The notes: generated by a model from the letters alone, not told the origin. 43,933 nt of DNA from Flavobacterium sp. (GCF_013823965.1 NZ_PNNA01000045.1:1-43933); one strand, 5' to 3'. Positions 1-10,322 are shown, counted from the first letter of the stretch. Made by a program: numbers and translations.

Positions 1-3000
1 GTTGGTGTACATGGAATGATTTTTTATCAAATGTCTTAGTTTTGTTAAATCCTCATCTTCCAATGTTTCCAATGCAACCATTTCCATGTTGCACAAACCA
101 TTTTCGAATTGTTTTTTCTCGTCGAAAACATAAGCAACACCACCGCTCATTCCTGCTGCAAAATTTCTTCCCGTTTCGCCCAATATAACTACGGTTCCAC
201 CGGTCATGTATTCACATCCGTGATCTCCAATTCCTTCGACAACTGCTGTTGCTCCAGAATTTCTAACACAAAAACGTTCTCCGGCAATACCATTGATATA
301 AGCTTCACCAGTTATTGCACCATAAAGTGCCACGTTGCCAATAATGATATTTTCTTCAGGTTTGAAAGTAGCACTAGGCGGCACTTTGATAATCAATTTT
401 CCACCGGAAAGTCCTTTTCCTAAATAGTCGTTACAGTTTCCATGTATTTTGAATGATAATCCATTTGTTGCAAAAGCACCAAAACTTTGTCCGGCTGAAC
501 CTGTAAAGTCAACTAATATTGTGTCTTCAGGCAAACCTTGTGCACCATATATTTTTGAAATTTCGTTACTCAAAATAGCACCTACTGAACGGTCAGTATT
601 TTTGATATTAAAAGTAACTCTCGTTCTTTCTTTTCTGTAAATAGACGGAATTGCCGCTTTTATGATATCAAAATCAAGGACGCGTTCCAATTCGTGGTCT
701 TGGGTCGTTGTGTTGCAATTTGGAACCTCTTTCGCCTTTTCAGGTTTGTAAAGAATTGTCGAAAGGTCCAATCCGCTTGCTTTATAATGTTTGATGGCTT
801 TATCCACGTTCAATTTTTGTGATTGTCCCACCATTTCTTTAAGTGTTCTAAATCCAAGTTGAGCCATGATTTGTCTCAATTCTTCAGCAATAAAATACAT
901 AAAGTTGATAACGTGCTCAGGCGTTCCTTTGAAATTTTTTCTCAATTCCGGATCTTGTGTGGCGATACCCACTGGGCAAGTGTTCAAATGACAAGCTCTC
1001 ATCATGATACAACCAGAAGCTACTAATGGCGCAGTGGCAAAGCCAAATTCTTCTGCTCCAAGCAAGGCAGCAATGGCAACATCACGACCGGTTTTCAACT
1101 GGCCATCACATTCTAAAACGACACGACTTCTTAAATCATTCAAGATTAAAGTTTGTTGGGCTTCGGCAAGTCCAAGTTCCCATGGAATTCCCGTGTGTTG
1201 TAGTGAAGTTAGTGGCGCAGCACCTGTTCCTCCGTCGTATCCTGAAATCAAAATCACGTCGGCTTTTGCTTTGGCAACACCGGCAGCAATTGTTCCAACA
1301 CCTACTTCTGATACTAATTTTACATTGATACGTGCTTCACGATTGGCATTTTTTAAATCAAAAATCAACTGTGATAAATCCTCGATAGAATAAATATCAT
1401 GGTGTGGTGGTGGTGAGATGAGTCCAACATAAGGCGTTGAATTTCTTGTTTCTGCAATCCACGGCACTACTTTTTCGCCAGGTAATTGTCCGCCTTCGCC
1501 AGGTTTTGCACCTTGAGCCATTTTTATTTGAATCTCTTTGGCATTGGTCAAATAATTGATGGAAACACCAAATCTTCCCGAAGCAACTTGTTTGATAGCA
1601 CTATTTCTAGAGTCTCCGTTGAGGTCTTTTTGAAAACGTTTTGGATCTTCTCCTCCTTCGCCAGAATTACTTTTTCCACCAATTCTGTTCATTGCTATGG
1701 CCAAATTCTCGTGGGCTTCCAAGCTGATAGAACCATACGACATAGCGCCGGTTTTGAATCTTTTCACGATTTCTGTCCAAGGCTCCACTTCGTCAATGGA
1801 AATTGGATCGAGATTGTTGAATTCAAACAAGCCCCTAATTGTCATTAGGTTTTCGCTTTGGTTATTGACCATATTGGAATATTCCTTGTAGCTTTCCGGG
1901 CTGTTTAATCGAACGGCCTGTTGCAATTTTGCAATTGTCGTTGGGTTAAACATGTGTTTTTCTCCAGATCTTCTCCATCTATAAATACCTCCTATTTCCA
2001 ATGGTAATAAATTGGCAATTTTTGATTTTGGAAAAGCTTTTTGGTATCTTTTTTTGACTTCTTTTTCGATTTCCATCAAGCCAATTCCTTCAATTCGGGA
2101 TGGTGTGTACGGGAAATATTTAGAAGTGAATGCTTTATTTAATCCCAAGATTTCGAAAATTTGTGCCGCTCTGTACGAATGTAAAGTAGAGATACCTATT
2201 TTGTTCATGATTTTCAGAATCCCTTTTGCAATGGCCTTATTGTAATTTTTAATGGCGTAATCGGCATTCACATTGGTGATAACACCTTTGTCGACTTGGT
2301 CACGAATGATTTCATTGACCATGTAGGGATTGATGGCACTTGCGCCATAGCCAAATAACAAAGCAAAATGATGCGGTTCGCGAGGTTCAGCGGATTCAAT
2401 GATGATTCCAAATTTCGAACGTACTTTTAGTATGTTCAAAGAGTGATGAATATAGGAACAAGCCAATAACATTGGGATTGGCGCCATTTTTTCGCTAACA
2501 CCTCTATCCGAAAGAATAACGATGTTACAACCTTCATTGACTGCCTTGAAAGTAGCATTAACACATTTTTCCAAAGCGCGTTCCAAGCCATTTACTCCTT
2601 TTTCAATTTCATATAAAGTAGAAATCGTTACTGATTTGAAATCTGGATGGTCAATATTTCTGATTTTATCTAAATCTTCCTTGGAAATAACCGGATTTTG
2701 GATTTTTAATTTCTTGCAATGTTTTGGAACAAGATCAAAAATATTGTAATCACCACCAATTGCCAAGCTGATATCAGTAATTATTTCTTCACGAATACCA
2801 TCCAAAGGTGGATTTGTAACTTGTGCGAATAACTGTTTGAAATAGTTGTATAATAATTGTGGTTGATCTGACAAAATAGCTAATGGAGTGTCATTCCCCA
2901 TAGAACTAATGGCTTCGTAACCAGTTGAACCCATTGGGTTTATTATGGTTTTTAAATCCTCGATAGTGTAGCCAAACAAGCGTTGACGAGTTTCAAAATC

Positions 3001-4380
3001 TACATTTTCAGTAGGAATGACATTGTCAGTATATGGAATTTGGGCTAAATGAAGTAGATTTTCATCCAACCATTTTTTGTAAGGATGCTTGGTGACAACA
3101 AGGTTTTTTATTTCGTCATCTTCAATGATACGTCCTTCATTCATGTCTACAAGAAACATTTTCCCTGGCTCTAATCGGCCATGCTGTACAACATCTTCTG
3201 GTTTGATGTCAAGGACTCCAATTTCTGACGACATAATAACGAAACCGCCTTTTGTCAAGGTGTATCGTGAAGGTCTCAATCCATTTCTGTCCAATAAAGC
3301 ACCAATAACGTTTCCGTCAGTAAATGGAATCGAAGCCGGACCATCCCAAGGTTCCATAATGCAAGCATTGTATTCGTAAAATGCTTTTTTGTCTTCTGAC
3401 ATCGTTTGGTGTTTTTCCCAAGCTTCCGGAACGACCATCATCATGGCTTCCGGCAAGGAGCGTCCTGTCATTAATAACAATTCGACAACCATGTCCATAG
3501 AAGCAGAATCTGATTTTCCTTCTAATACGATAGGGAATAATTTTTTGATATCATCACCAAAAACGTCACTTTTCATTAATTCTTCACGAGCGCGCATACG
3601 GCTAATGTTTCCGCGAAGTGTGTTGATTTCTCCATTATGACACATATACCTAAAAGGTTGTGCCAATTCCCAAGAAGGAAAAGTATTGGTAGAAAAACGT
3701 TGGTGAACCAGCGCCAATCTTGTGACTAAATCGCTGTCTAATAAATCTATATAATAAGGACTGATATCTTCGGGTCTCAAAAGACCTTTATATATTATGG
3801 TGGTAGTTGAAAAACTCGAGAAATAAAATCGGTGACTTTCTGAAATTTTTGAATTGATTACGGTGTGTTCTGCAATTTTTCTTGCGGCAAACATTTTGGC
3901 ATTAAATTGCTGTTCTGTTAGATCCATTCCGTTTTTGCCAACGAAAACCTGTTTTACGGTAGGTTCTTTCTCGGCAGCAATTTGTCCTAAATTAGAAGGG
4001 TCAACTGGTACGTCTCTCCAGCCTATAATCTGTAGGTTTTGATTTCGAATCGAATCTTCAAAAGTTGTTTTGCAAAAAGCAATCTGGTTTTCGCTCTTAG
4101 GCATAAAAACCATACCCACAGCATATTCTCTAGGTTCCGGAATTTCAAAATCACATACTTTCTTAAAAAAATCATGCGGAATATCAAATAATATTCCCGC
4201 TCCGTCACCAGTTCTACCATCAGCACTTACAGCACCTCGATGGTCTAGATTGATTAGGATATCGAGTGCTTTATGAATGATGTCATTCGACTTGATTCCG
4301 TTCAAATTGCAGATAAATCCTGCTCCACAGTTGTCATGTTCAAATTCCGGCAAATAAAGGCCTTGTTCTTTAACTTTCAT
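1..4380 (-). CDS. gltB: Glutamate synthase (NADPH) large subunit, C-terminus cut by window edge
   Basis: Catalyses transfer of the glutamine amide to 2-oxoglutarate, giving glutamate (GOGAT), with the small subunit GltD. The frame stays open for 1460 codons from ATG at 4380 to the window edge; the family is about 1500 residues, so a few dozen are missing. Cys18, after a short propeptide (HDNCGAGF), is the expected class II amidotransferase nucleophile. The central and FMN domains follow ([13 protein letters not shown], then [15 protein letters not shown]). The 3Fe-4S ligands are Cys1124, Cys1130 and Cys1135 (C-x5-C-x4-C). The C-terminal GXGXG helix domain is present ([14 protein letters not shown]). 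No frameshift is seen, as both ends share one frame. gltD would be expected beyond the left edge. A TATTTTTG box lies just upstream. Confidence 0.97.
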   Translation of the reverse strand, partial: MKVKEQGLYLPEFEHDNCGAGFICNLNGIKSNDIIHKALDILINLDHRGAVSADGRTGDGAGILFDIPHDFFKKVCDFEIPEPREYAVGMVFMPKSENQIAFCKTTFEDSIRNQNLQIIGWRDVPVDPSNLGQIAAEKEPTVKQVFVGKNGMDLTEQQFNAKMFAARKIAEHTVINSKISESHRFYFSSFSTTTIIYKGLLRPEDISPYYIDLLDSDLVTRLALVHQRFSTNTFPSWELAQPFRYMCHNGEINTLRGNISRMRAREELMKSDVFGDDIKKLFPIVLEGKSDSASMDMVVELLLMTGRSLPEAMMMVVPEAWEKHQTMSEDKKAFYEYNACIMEPWDGPASIPFTDGNVIGALLDRNGLRPSRYTLTKGGFVIMSSEIGVLDIKPEDVVQHGRLEPGKMFLVDMNEGRIIEDDEIKNLVVTKHPYKKWLDENLLHLAQIPYTDNVIPTENVDFETRQRLFGYTIEDLKTIINPMGSTGYEAISSMGNDTPLAILSDQPQLLYNYFKQLFAQVTNPPLDGIREEIITDISLAIGGDYNIFDLVPKHCKKLKIQNPVISKEDLDKIRNIDHPDFKSVTISTLYEIEKGVNGLERALEKCVNATFKAVNEGCNIVILSDRGVSEKMAPIPMLLACSYIHHSLNILKVRSKFGIIIESAEPREPHHFALLFGYGASAINPYMVNEIIRDQVDKGVITNVNADYAIKNYNKAIAKGILKIMNKIGISTLHSYRAAQIFEILGLNKAFTSKYFPYTPSRIEGIGLMEIEKEVKKRYQKAFPKSKIANLLPLEIGGIYRWRRSGEKHMFNPTTIAKLQQAVRLNSPESYKEYSNMVNNQSENLMTIRGLFEFNNLDPISIDEVEPWTEIVKRFKTGAMSYGSISLEAHENLAIAMNRIGGKSNSGEGGEDPKRFQKDLNGDSRNSAIKQVASGRFGVSINYLTNAKEIQIKMAQGAKPGEGGQLPGEKVVPWIAETRNSTPYVGLISPPPHHDIYSIEDLSQLIFDLKNANREARINVKLVSEVGVGTIAAGVAKAKADVILISGYDGGTGAAPLTSLQHTGIPWELGLAEAQQTLILNDLRSRVVLECDGQLKTGRDVAIAALLGAEEFGFATAPLVASGCIMMRACHLNTCPVGIATQDPELRKNFKGTPEHVINFMYFIAEELRQIMAQLGFRTLKEMVGQSQKLNVDKAIKHYKASGLDLSTILYKPEKAKEVPNCNTTTQDHELERVLDFDIIKAAIPSIYRKERTRVTFNIKNTDRSVGAILSNEISKIYGAQGLPEDTILVDFTGSAGQSFGAFATNGLSFKIHGNCNDYLGKGLSGGKLIIKVPPSATFKPEENIIIGNVALYGAITGEAYINGIAGERFCVRNSGATAVVEGIGDHGCEYMTGGTVVILGETGRNFAAGMSGGVAYVFDEKKQFENGLCNMEMVALETLEDEDLTKLRHLIKNHSMYTN

Positions 4381-4397
4381 GCTTGATAATTTTTATG

Positions 4398-4405
4398 CAA
4401 AAATA
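4398..4405 (-). promoter_or_regulatory. Promoter -7 box of gltB
   Basis: On the minus strand this reads TATTTTTG, a match to the Bacteroidota TAnnTTTG element. It ends 17 bases before the gltB ATG, so the mRNA leader would be about 10 nt. No clear TTG -33 element is seen. Confidence 0.6.
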
Positions 4406-4757
4406 AATATTTCATTGAATATAATGGATTGAAAATGCTTCGAGGCTCTTATTTTTGTTGGAATAACAGAAATTCGTTTAATAAATGACAATAATTCATT
4501 CTTAAACATTCCTATTGACAAATTGATAATTCAGTTTGCTTTTAAAACTGCAACTCGGAATTAAATTAATAAAATTCTTACTTTTAGTTCGAATATTTCA
4601 ATCGATGTAGTAATTTAGAATTCAATATTTCTCATAAAAAGCTTCTCATATTTGCTGTTTTGGCAATTAATAAAATTTGTAGATAGAAATTTTTAAAAGT
4701 GTTGGTGATTTCTATTTTTTATATAAGAAAAGATTTTAGTTTTAAGATGTATTTTGT

Positions 4758-4765
4758 TATTTTTG
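4758..4765 (+). promoter_or_regulatory. Promoter -7 box of sucC
   Basis: TATTTTTG matches TAnnTTTG and lies 49 bases before the sucC ATG. The -33 region has no good TTG. The inverted repeat starting at 4765 would be at or just after the transcription start. Confidence 0.5.
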
Positions 4766-4814
4766 TCCCACATTATTTCAGGAATAAATTCTGGGACTTG
4801 CCAAAAACTTCAAT

Positions 4815-6008
4815 ATGGATATACACGAATACCAAGGAAAGCAAATATTAGCCAGTTATGGCGTAAAAGTGCAACGTGGCTATGTGGCCAATAACCCACA
4901 AGAAGCCGTTGCGGCTGCAAAACAATTGACTGCCGAAACCGGAACTGGATGGCATGTTATCAAGGCACAAGTTCACGCTGGTGGACGTGGAAAAGGTGGA
5001 GGAGTAAAACTTGCCAAAAACCTTCAACAAGTAGAGGAATTAGCGGAACAAATCATCGGAATGAATTTGATTACGCCACAAACTTCGGCCGAAGGCAAAA
5101 AAGTACACAAAGTTTTGGTTGCCGAAGATGTTTATTATCCAGGCGAAAGCGAAACTTCCGAGTTTTACATGTCGGTTTTGTTGAATAGAAGTAGAGGTCG
5201 CAATATGATTATGTATTCAACTGAAGGAGGTATGGATATTGAACACGTTGCAGAACACACTCCTCATTTAATTTTTACCGAAGAAATTGATCCAGCTGTT
5301 GGGTTACAAGCTTTTCAAGCAAGAAGAATTGCCTTTAATTTAGGTCTTTCTGGAAATGCATTCAAAGAAATGACACAGTTTGTAAGCGCTTTATACAATG
5401 CTTACATTGGCTCTGATGCTTCGATGTTTGAAATCAACCCCGTTTTAAAAACATCGGATAACAAAATTATTGCAGTTGACGCTAAAGTAAATTTAGACGA
5501 CAATGCTTTGTTTCGTCATCCAAAATTAGCTGAAATGCGTGACGTTCGTGAGGAAAATCCAATCGAAGTTGAAGCAAAAGAAGCTGGATTAAATTACGTG
5601 GATCTTGACGGAACCGTGGGTTGTATGGTAAACGGAGCCGGATTGGCCATGGCAACTATGGATTTAATAAAATATGCCGGTTTTGAACCAGCCAATTTCT
5701 TGGACGTTGGTGGAACTGCCGATGCAAAACGTGTGGAATTAGCTTTCCGCATCATTTTGAAAGATCCAAACGTGAAAGCAATTTTGATCAATATTTTTGG
5801 AGGAATCGTTCGTTGTGACCGTGTTGCCCAAGGTGTTGTTGATGCCTACAAAAATATGGGTGACGCTATTAAAGTGCCAATCATTGTTCGTTTACAAGGA
5901 ACCAATGCTGTTATCGCAAAAGAATTAATTGATAATTCAGGAATGCCAATTTTATCGGCTGTTGAGTTTCAAGAAGCTGCTGACCAAGTGAAAGCCGCAC
6001 TTTCTTAA
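4815..6008 (+). CDS. sucC: Succinyl-CoA synthetase (ADP-forming) subunit beta
   Basis: Beta subunit of the TCA-cycle enzyme that converts succinyl-CoA, ADP and phosphate to succinate, CoA and ATP; it works with SucD, which is not in this window. At 397 residues it is the usual length. The start MDIHEYQGKQIL is the family N-terminus. An ATP-grasp domain covers about residues 1-235 (KAQVHAGGRGKGGGVKLA, MFEINPVL, DAKVNLDDNA). The CoA-ligase domain follows, with LDVGGTAD and INIFGGIVRCD near residues 295-340. It is transcribed alone, divergent from gltB, and is followed by a strong hairpin terminator. Confidence 0.98.
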   Translation: MDIHEYQGKQILASYGVKVQRGYVANNPQEAVAAAKQLTAETGTGWHVIKAQVHAGGRGKGGGVKLAKNLQQVEELAEQIIGMNLITPQTSAEGKKVHKVLVAEDVYYPGESETSEFYMSVLLNRSRGRNMIMYSTEGGMDIEHVAEHTPHLIFTEEIDPAVGLQAFQARRIAFNLGLSGNAFKEMTQFVSALYNAYIGSDASMFEINPVLKTSDNKIIAVDAKVNLDDNALFRHPKLAEMRDVREENPIEVEAKEAGLNYVDLDGTVGCMVNGAGLAMATMDLIKYAGFEPANFLDVGGTADAKRVELAFRIILKDPNVKAILINIFGGIVRCDRVAQGVVDAYKNMGDAIKVPIIVRLQGTNAVIAKELIDNSGMPILSAVEFQEAADQVKAALS

Positions 6009-6033
6009 TGTTATAAATCATATCTTATAAATA

Positions 6034-6065
6034 AAAAAATCCTGAGTGAAAGCTCAGGATTTTTT
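6034..6065. terminator. Bidirectional terminator between sucC and the DUF1456 gene
   Basis: The arms AAAAAATCCTGAG (6034-6046) and CTCAGGATTTTTT (6053-6065) are fully complementary around a 6-nt loop. There is a T-tract on either strand. The stop codon of the convergent minus-strand gene (TGA, 6054-6056) lies inside the stem, so both genes share it. Confidence 0.9.
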
Positions 6066-6512
6066 ATTCTTACCGAAATTGTATTTTACTTTTTCAACCA
6101 CTTGTACTTTTGGAGCCGGTTTTTTGAAAGGTTTCTTCTTGTCCGCTGCACTTTTTTGTCCTGGTTTTTGATCGCCTCTGGCTTTTTGCTCGTCCTTTGG
6201 TTTTGCTTTAAATTCCACTCTTTCTTTTGCGCCTTCTTTTACTGGAATCTGGGCTTTGTGTTTTGCGATAACATCATTTGGATTTTTTGGATTTTCTTTA
6301 GTTCCTCTCAAATGAATTACTAATCCGTTCAAGAAATTGCGCAAGACTTGGTCGCCACATTCCACATAATTTTCGTGATTTTCGGCGCGGAAAAAAGCAC
6401 TTAATTCAGTTTTTGAAATTCTGAAATCTACTAATTCCAGGATTTCAACTATTTGGTCATCTCGCAACATCAGTGCGACACGCAGTTTTTTGAATATATC
6501 GTTGTTTGTCAT
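6054..6512 (-). CDS. DUF1456 (YehS-like) protein with basic C-terminal tail
   Basis: Function unknown. Residues 1-72 (NNDIFKKLRVALMLRDDQ ... ECGDQVLRNFLNGLVIHLRG) match one DUF1456 unit as in E. coli YehS. YehS, as I recall it, carries two such units, so this protein has a single copy. The remaining 80 residues are low-complexity and rich in Lys, Pro and Ala (PGQKSAADKKKPFKKPAPK), suggesting a disordered tail that might bind nucleic acid. It is 152 residues long and monocistronic, with a TACCTTTG box 15 bases before the ATG. Its stop codon is buried in the terminator hairpin shared with sucC. Confidence 0.85.
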   Translation of the reverse strand: MTNNDIFKKLRVALMLRDDQIVEILELVDFRISKTELSAFFRAENHENYVECGDQVLRNFLNGLVIHLRGTKENPKNPNDVIAKHKAQIPVKEGAKERVEFKAKPKDEQKARGDQKPGQKSAADKKKPFKKPAPKVQVVEKVKYNFGKNKKS

Positions 6513-6527
6513 TTTTTATATTTTTTA

Positions 6528-6535
6528 CAAAGGTA
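6528..6535 (-). promoter_or_regulatory. Promoter -7 box of the DUF1456 gene
   Basis: The minus strand reads TACCTTTG (TAnnTTTG), ending 15 bases upstream of the ATG. It implies a very short A-rich leader without a Shine-Dalgarno sequence. Confidence 0.6.
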
Positions 6536-6585
6536 CGTTTTAAAAGCAATTTGGAGTCTAATAATTGTTTTTTTGAAATCGGGGA

Positions 6586-7941
6586 TTAATAATCGTTATG
6601 GATTTTGGTAATAATTCGTTCCATTTCATTCCTGATTTCCAAAGTAGTTTTTGTGAAATTATTATTCATGAAGCAATAAATTAGTTTTTTGCCTTTTCTG
6701 GTAATGATGTAACCGCTTTGATTGTAAACATTGGTGAGCGTTCCTGTTTTTGCCCAGACAAAAGCCTTTTCGTTATCCGTTTTATAGGCTCTTTTTAGTG
6801 TTCCGGTTAGGCCGCCAGCAGGGAATAAACTGTGTAATCTTTCATCGTCATTGATTTTAGCATTGATTTTTTTTAACAAAGCAATTGACGTGTTTGGGTT
6901 AAATAAATTATAACGGGACAATCCAGAACCATCAACCCAGGTGATATCATTTGCAAATTCTTTCATAAAATTAGTCTTGCCATATTCAATCATTGCAGTG
7001 GTGGATAATTCATTCGATAGTATTGATGAGCAAACTAAAAGCAATTGTTCGGCTATAAAGTTGTCACTGACCAACATCATTTTTCTTAGCACATCGTCTG
7101 TTTTTTCGCTGTAAATAATTTTGAAATCCTGCGGCAAAACAATGTCCAGAAGCGAAATGTCTTTATTGATTTTTTCTTCCAGAAGCGAAATGGTAAGCTC
7201 AGGACTTGTCTTGAATGGGATTTCTTGAAGATAACCCGTTTTATCAATAGTTGCCGGATAGGTAAACTGATTGGTGTAAAAGTCCCGTTTGATGATGAAA
7301 TTTCCAGGAACGTAATTGGCGTCCAGTTTGAAAAACGGTTGTAGAAAAGCGGGTTTTACCGTGATTTCGCCATTGTCATTTTTATATACTTTGGCGGTAT
7401 TTCCCTCGACTGGAAAAGCGGTCATTTCAGGTTGAAAATCTTCTTGATAATCATCATAATTCCAGCCGGCACCGTAAAATTCTCCTTTGTAATTATTGGA
7501 TACAAAGAATAATTTTTTGTCCGTTTTCTTCAAAAAATCCACTACTTTATTGGATTTAAAAGTGGAGTAAGCAAGTGTTGGATCACCAGTTCCCCAAAAA
7601 ATCAAGGAATCGCCTTTGATCGCGTATTTCAAAGCCGGAATCGAATCGCCCAACATATTTAAAACCGTATAAAAAGTATACATTTTTGTGTTTGATGCCG
7701 GTACGAAATGTTTTTTGTCATTTTGTCCATAAATCAGTTGGTCTTTGTCTTGATCATAAAGTGCAAAACCCGTAAAATGATCTTTGAGAATTTCTGATTT
7801 TTCAATTAATTTTTTGATCTTTCGATGTGGATTTTTTTGAGCATAAATAACAGTCGATGAAAGTAACCACATTATCGCCGTAGTTAAAAATGCTCTTGTA
7901 ACAAGGGATTTATAATTGATTTTATTCATTGAAATAGACAT
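6586..7941 (-). CDS. dacB: D-alanyl-D-alanine carboxypeptidase/endopeptidase, PBP4 type (peptidase S13)
   Basis: Secreted penicillin-binding protein that would trim or cut peptidoglycan peptide cross-links in the periplasm. The S13 motifs are present: SNTK at residues 83-86 (catalytic Ser and Lys), SDN (LVSDNFIAEQLLL) and KTG (VWAKTGTLTNVYNQSGY). Residues 12-35 form a signal peptide ending near VIYAQ. The frame is open further upstream to 8043, but that part overlaps the M14 gene. I choose ATG at 7941 (MSISMNKINYK), 13 bases after the upstream stop; ATG at 7929 is possible. Length is 451 residues, normal for Bacteroidota. It is probably co-transcribed with the M14 peptidase. Confidence 0.93.
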   Translation of the reverse strand: MSISMNKINYKSLVTRAFLTTAIMWLLSSTVIYAQKNPHRKIKKLIEKSEILKDHFTGFALYDQDKDQLIYGQNDKKHFVPASNTKMYTFYTVLNMLGDSIPALKYAIKGDSLIFWGTGDPTLAYSTFKSNKVVDFLKKTDKKLFFVSNNYKGEFYGAGWNYDDYQEDFQPEMTAFPVEGNTAKVYKNDNGEITVKPAFLQPFFKLDANYVPGNFIIKRDFYTNQFTYPATIDKTGYLQEIPFKTSPELTISLLEEKINKDISLLDIVLPQDFKIIYSEKTDDVLRKMMLVSDNFIAEQLLLVCSSILSNELSTTAMIEYGKTNFMKEFANDITWVDGSGLSRYNLFNPNTSIALLKKINAKINDDERLHSLFPAGGLTGTLKRAYKTDNEKAFVWAKTGTLTNVYNQSGYIITRKGKKLIYCFMNNNFTKTTLEIRNEMERIITKIHNDY

Positions 7942-7954
7942 TTTTAGTTGGAGA

Positions 7955-9439
7955 TTAGTATCCAATGGTATTGGCAATACATTCGTTTTCTTTGGACAAA
8001 TCCACCCAGAATCCATTGATGACAGCGAATTTGGCTTGGTCATTTTTGGTTAGAATAAAATTTGCCGGTTTTGTTATTTGAGGAGTTGTTGCTTGAATTA
8101 TTTTTTCATTGGTGAGATTCAACAACCTGTTTTTAATATTTCCTGACGGTGTTTTGGCATCAGTAAAACTCACATATAAATAGCCTTCGCGGACTAATTT
8201 CAATTCGTCGGAAAGACTCATTTTTTCCCATTGGGTTTGTTCCATTAATTTTATTTTGGGAGCGGTAAACTGCATTTCATTGGCATCCACATCTTCATAA
8301 CCAAAATTATAGCGCATATCTCCAATTTCTGTAATTGTGCCTTTAAAATAGAAAGAAGAGAAATCTGCATTCGAGATTTGTTCCTGATTGACGCCGATGT
8401 TGGTCTTGTAATTTTTGTCGTTTTTGGTCAACGTGATGTTTCTTACGACCAAATCATAGTTGAAACGACTGTTTTCTTTAATGGCGTAATAATCGGCAAT
8501 TTTTTCCTTTTCGTGCGATTTGTCGCAAATGGTTTCTAATGCTTGCAATAGTGTATAGAAATTCAATTTTCGCATGTATTGCTTTTCAAAGTCGTCTTTA
8601 TAACCGCCAGATTCCACCAAAATTGTTGAAATTCCCCAACCTTGATAATTGTCGCCAAAGGCACGTGGCTCGTGTTCATCATTATATTTGGCCACTTTCC
8701 CGGGAATGTATTTTTGCAAGTTTTTGTTCATGCTGACAATTAGTTGAATCGCTTTTTTTCTCACATCATTTTCAGTTTGCGCATAGTTGTAGGCAGGTGC
8801 CAAAAATGAAATTGTAGCAGGTTCTTTAGTATGTCCCACGGAATACAAGGTGCTTTGGTCGTGCAAATTAAATCCGTATTGAGGTTTTAATTGTTGTCCA
8901 ATGTTTTTTAAAATATTGGATTCTGGCGAAACTAAAGCCAAGGCGTCACGATTTAAATCGATTCCCAAAGCATTTCTTCTTTTCCAATTTTCGGCACCGT
9001 CGGGATTTACCATTGGCACAAAATGCAGTTCCAAATTTTCTAACAAATAGTTTCTAAAACCATCATTTTCATCTTTTGATGACAAGAAATTGAACAAGTC
9101 AAATAGCGCCATGGTTGCGGTAGATTCGTCACCGTGCATTTGGGACCACAACAATACTTTAATTTTTCCTTTGCCAATTGTTAGGTGATTGATGCTTCTT
9201 CCTTCTACGGAATAACCCAAAATTTCATTTTTAAAAGTACCGTTTGCAGTATGTTTTTCAATTAATTTAACAACATCTTTATGTTTAAAAAACTTGTTGG
9301 TAATGGTTGGTTCTTTGTAGATTTCGTACTGATTCCATATTTTGTCAGCTTTGGGATTTGAATTAGTTGCAATCATTTGTTTATTGGTATTGAAGCCCAT
9401 TAGCATAAAACTTAGTAGCAGGTATTTTTTGTTTTTCAT
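7955..9439 (-). CDS. M14 family zinc carboxypeptidase, exported
   Basis: Metallopeptidase releasing C-terminal residues from peptides. The zinc ligands are visible: His102 and Glu105 in QMHGDEST and His193 in FNLHDQS. The substrate-binding signature NPDGAENWKRRNALGIDLNRD spans about residues 145-165 in two adjoining pieces. Glu276 in TILVESGG is the likely general base. The N-terminus (MKNKKYLLLSFMLMGFNTN) is a short, weak signal peptide. The C-terminal third (about residues 320-494) is an accessory region I do not recognise. It lies between an exported esterase (36 bp away) and a D,D-peptidase (13 bp away) on the same strand. Peptidoglycan peptides are therefore a reasonable substrate guess, though dietary peptides cannot be excluded. 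Confidence 0.92.
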   Translation of the reverse strand: MKNKKYLLLSFMLMGFNTNKQMIATNSNPKADKIWNQYEIYKEPTITNKFFKHKDVVKLIEKHTANGTFKNEILGYSVEGRSINHLTIGKGKIKVLLWSQMHGDESTATMALFDLFNFLSSKDENDGFRNYLLENLELHFVPMVNPDGAENWKRRNALGIDLNRDALALVSPESNILKNIGQQLKPQYGFNLHDQSTLYSVGHTKEPATISFLAPAYNYAQTENDVRKKAIQLIVSMNKNLQKYIPGKVAKYNDEHEPRAFGDNYQGWGISTILVESGGYKDDFEKQYMRKLNFYTLLQALETICDKSHEKEKIADYYAIKENSRFNYDLVVRNITLTKNDKNYKTNIGVNQEQISNADFSSFYFKGTITEIGDMRYNFGYEDVDANEMQFTAPKIKLMEQTQWEKMSLSDELKLVREGYLYVSFTDAKTPSGNIKNRLLNLTNEKIIQATTPQITKPANFILTKNDQAKFAVINGFWVDLSKENECIANTIGY

Positions 9440-9475
9440 TTATAAAAAATATTAACTTGATTGTGATTATGGGTT

Positions 9476-10282
9476 TTAATAAAGCCAAAGAAACGCTTTA
9501 ACAAAACCGTCTCGCCATAGTTTTTCGTTGTGTTGTCCACCTTTGACAATCGTTTTTCTGGTAAGATGCTGGCAATTGCATCGTTTTTCAGCAACTAAAT
9601 CATCAATTTTGTTGAGGTCGGCAACCATGTCTGCATCACCTTCGTTATCGCCACAAAGAAAATAAATTTTGGTTTTTAGCTTTGAAGTTTTTTCGGTTAA
9701 TTCAACTATTTCTTTTCTGTTGAACCAAAAAGAGGGTGAAAAAATTCCTGCTTTCCCAAAGACTTTTGGATATTTCAAAATGGCATAATACGAAACCAAT
9801 CCGCCAAGAGAACTTCCCATAATGGCTGTGTTTCGGGAATTTGTTTTTGTACGGTATTTTGCGTCTATTTCGGGTTTGAGCGTTTTTACAATAAAATCAA
9901 GGTAATTATTGGCATCTCCACCACCATATTTTGCGTTTTTGTAGGGTGTTAGTTCTACTATTCGTTTGTCGTTTCCATGTTCGATGCCTATGACAATGAC
10001 TTGTGCGTTGAGACTGTCGAGTTTTTCGTCCACATTCCATTCTCCTACATAAGACGTTTTGGCGTCAAAAAGATTTTGCGCATCGTGCATGTAAATCACG
10101 GGATATTTTTTTTGGGTTGCATCGTAATTTTTTGGAAGATATACCCAGATTTTCTTTGTGGAATGTAGCTGTGGCGCTTCGATGGTAAAAGTGGAAACTT
10201 GTTTTGTGGCTGTGGTTTCTTGGGCAGAAGTATTTGCAGTTGCAAAAATAATAATGGCAAGCGCTATAAGTTTTCGAATCAT
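9476..10282 (-). CDS. Exported alpha/beta-hydrolase, putative esterase (esterase D / Fes-like family)
   Basis: The start is set at 10282 (MIRKLIALAIIIFATANTSA), which gives a clean signal peptide cut near Ala20. The longer frame to 10444 has no signal peptide and runs into the divergent gene. The 268-residue protein has the putative-esterase fold: KIWVYLPKNYD, then PVIYMHDAQNLFD. The nucleophile elbow is GSSLGG with Ser158. The candidate acid is in FLCGDNEGDAD and the candidate His in KGGQHNEKLW. Related proteins hydrolyse small acyl esters or siderophore esters; the substrate here is not predictable. It is the first gene of the envelope group 10282-6586 and divergent from the TerB-like gene, 40 bp away. 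Confidence 0.87.
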   Translation of the reverse strand: MIRKLIALAIIIFATANTSAQETTATKQVSTFTIEAPQLHSTKKIWVYLPKNYDATQKKYPVIYMHDAQNLFDAKTSYVGEWNVDEKLDSLNAQVIVIGIEHGNDKRIVELTPYKNAKYGGGDANNYLDFIVKTLKPEIDAKYRTKTNSRNTAIMGSSLGGLVSYYAILKYPKVFGKAGIFSPSFWFNRKEIVELTEKTSKLKTKIYFLCGDNEGDADMVADLNKIDDLVAEKRCNCQHLTRKTIVKGGQHNEKLWRDGFVKAFLWLY

Positions 10283-10322
10283 TAATTTGGTTTTTTGTAT
10301 TTTAGCTAAAAATACTAATTTG

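Larger units (their letters stand above)
4381..4814. other. Divergent intergenic region gltB/sucC (434 bp)
   Basis: AT-rich and without a credible ORF. It holds a -7 box for each flanking gene, a direct repeat TTCTCATA at 4629-4636 and 4643-4650, and a spaced inverted repeat GTCCCA/TGGGAC (4765-4770, 4792-4797) in the sucC leader. The rest shows no recognisable structure. Confidence 0.6.

Noticed and set aside
109..4276. Many plus-strand open frames within gltB
   Set aside because: They are antisense to an uninterrupted conserved gene and their translations show no family resemblance.
7942..8043. N-terminal extension of the PBP4 gene
   Set aside because: It overlaps the end of the M14 peptidase gene in another frame and would hide the signal peptide.
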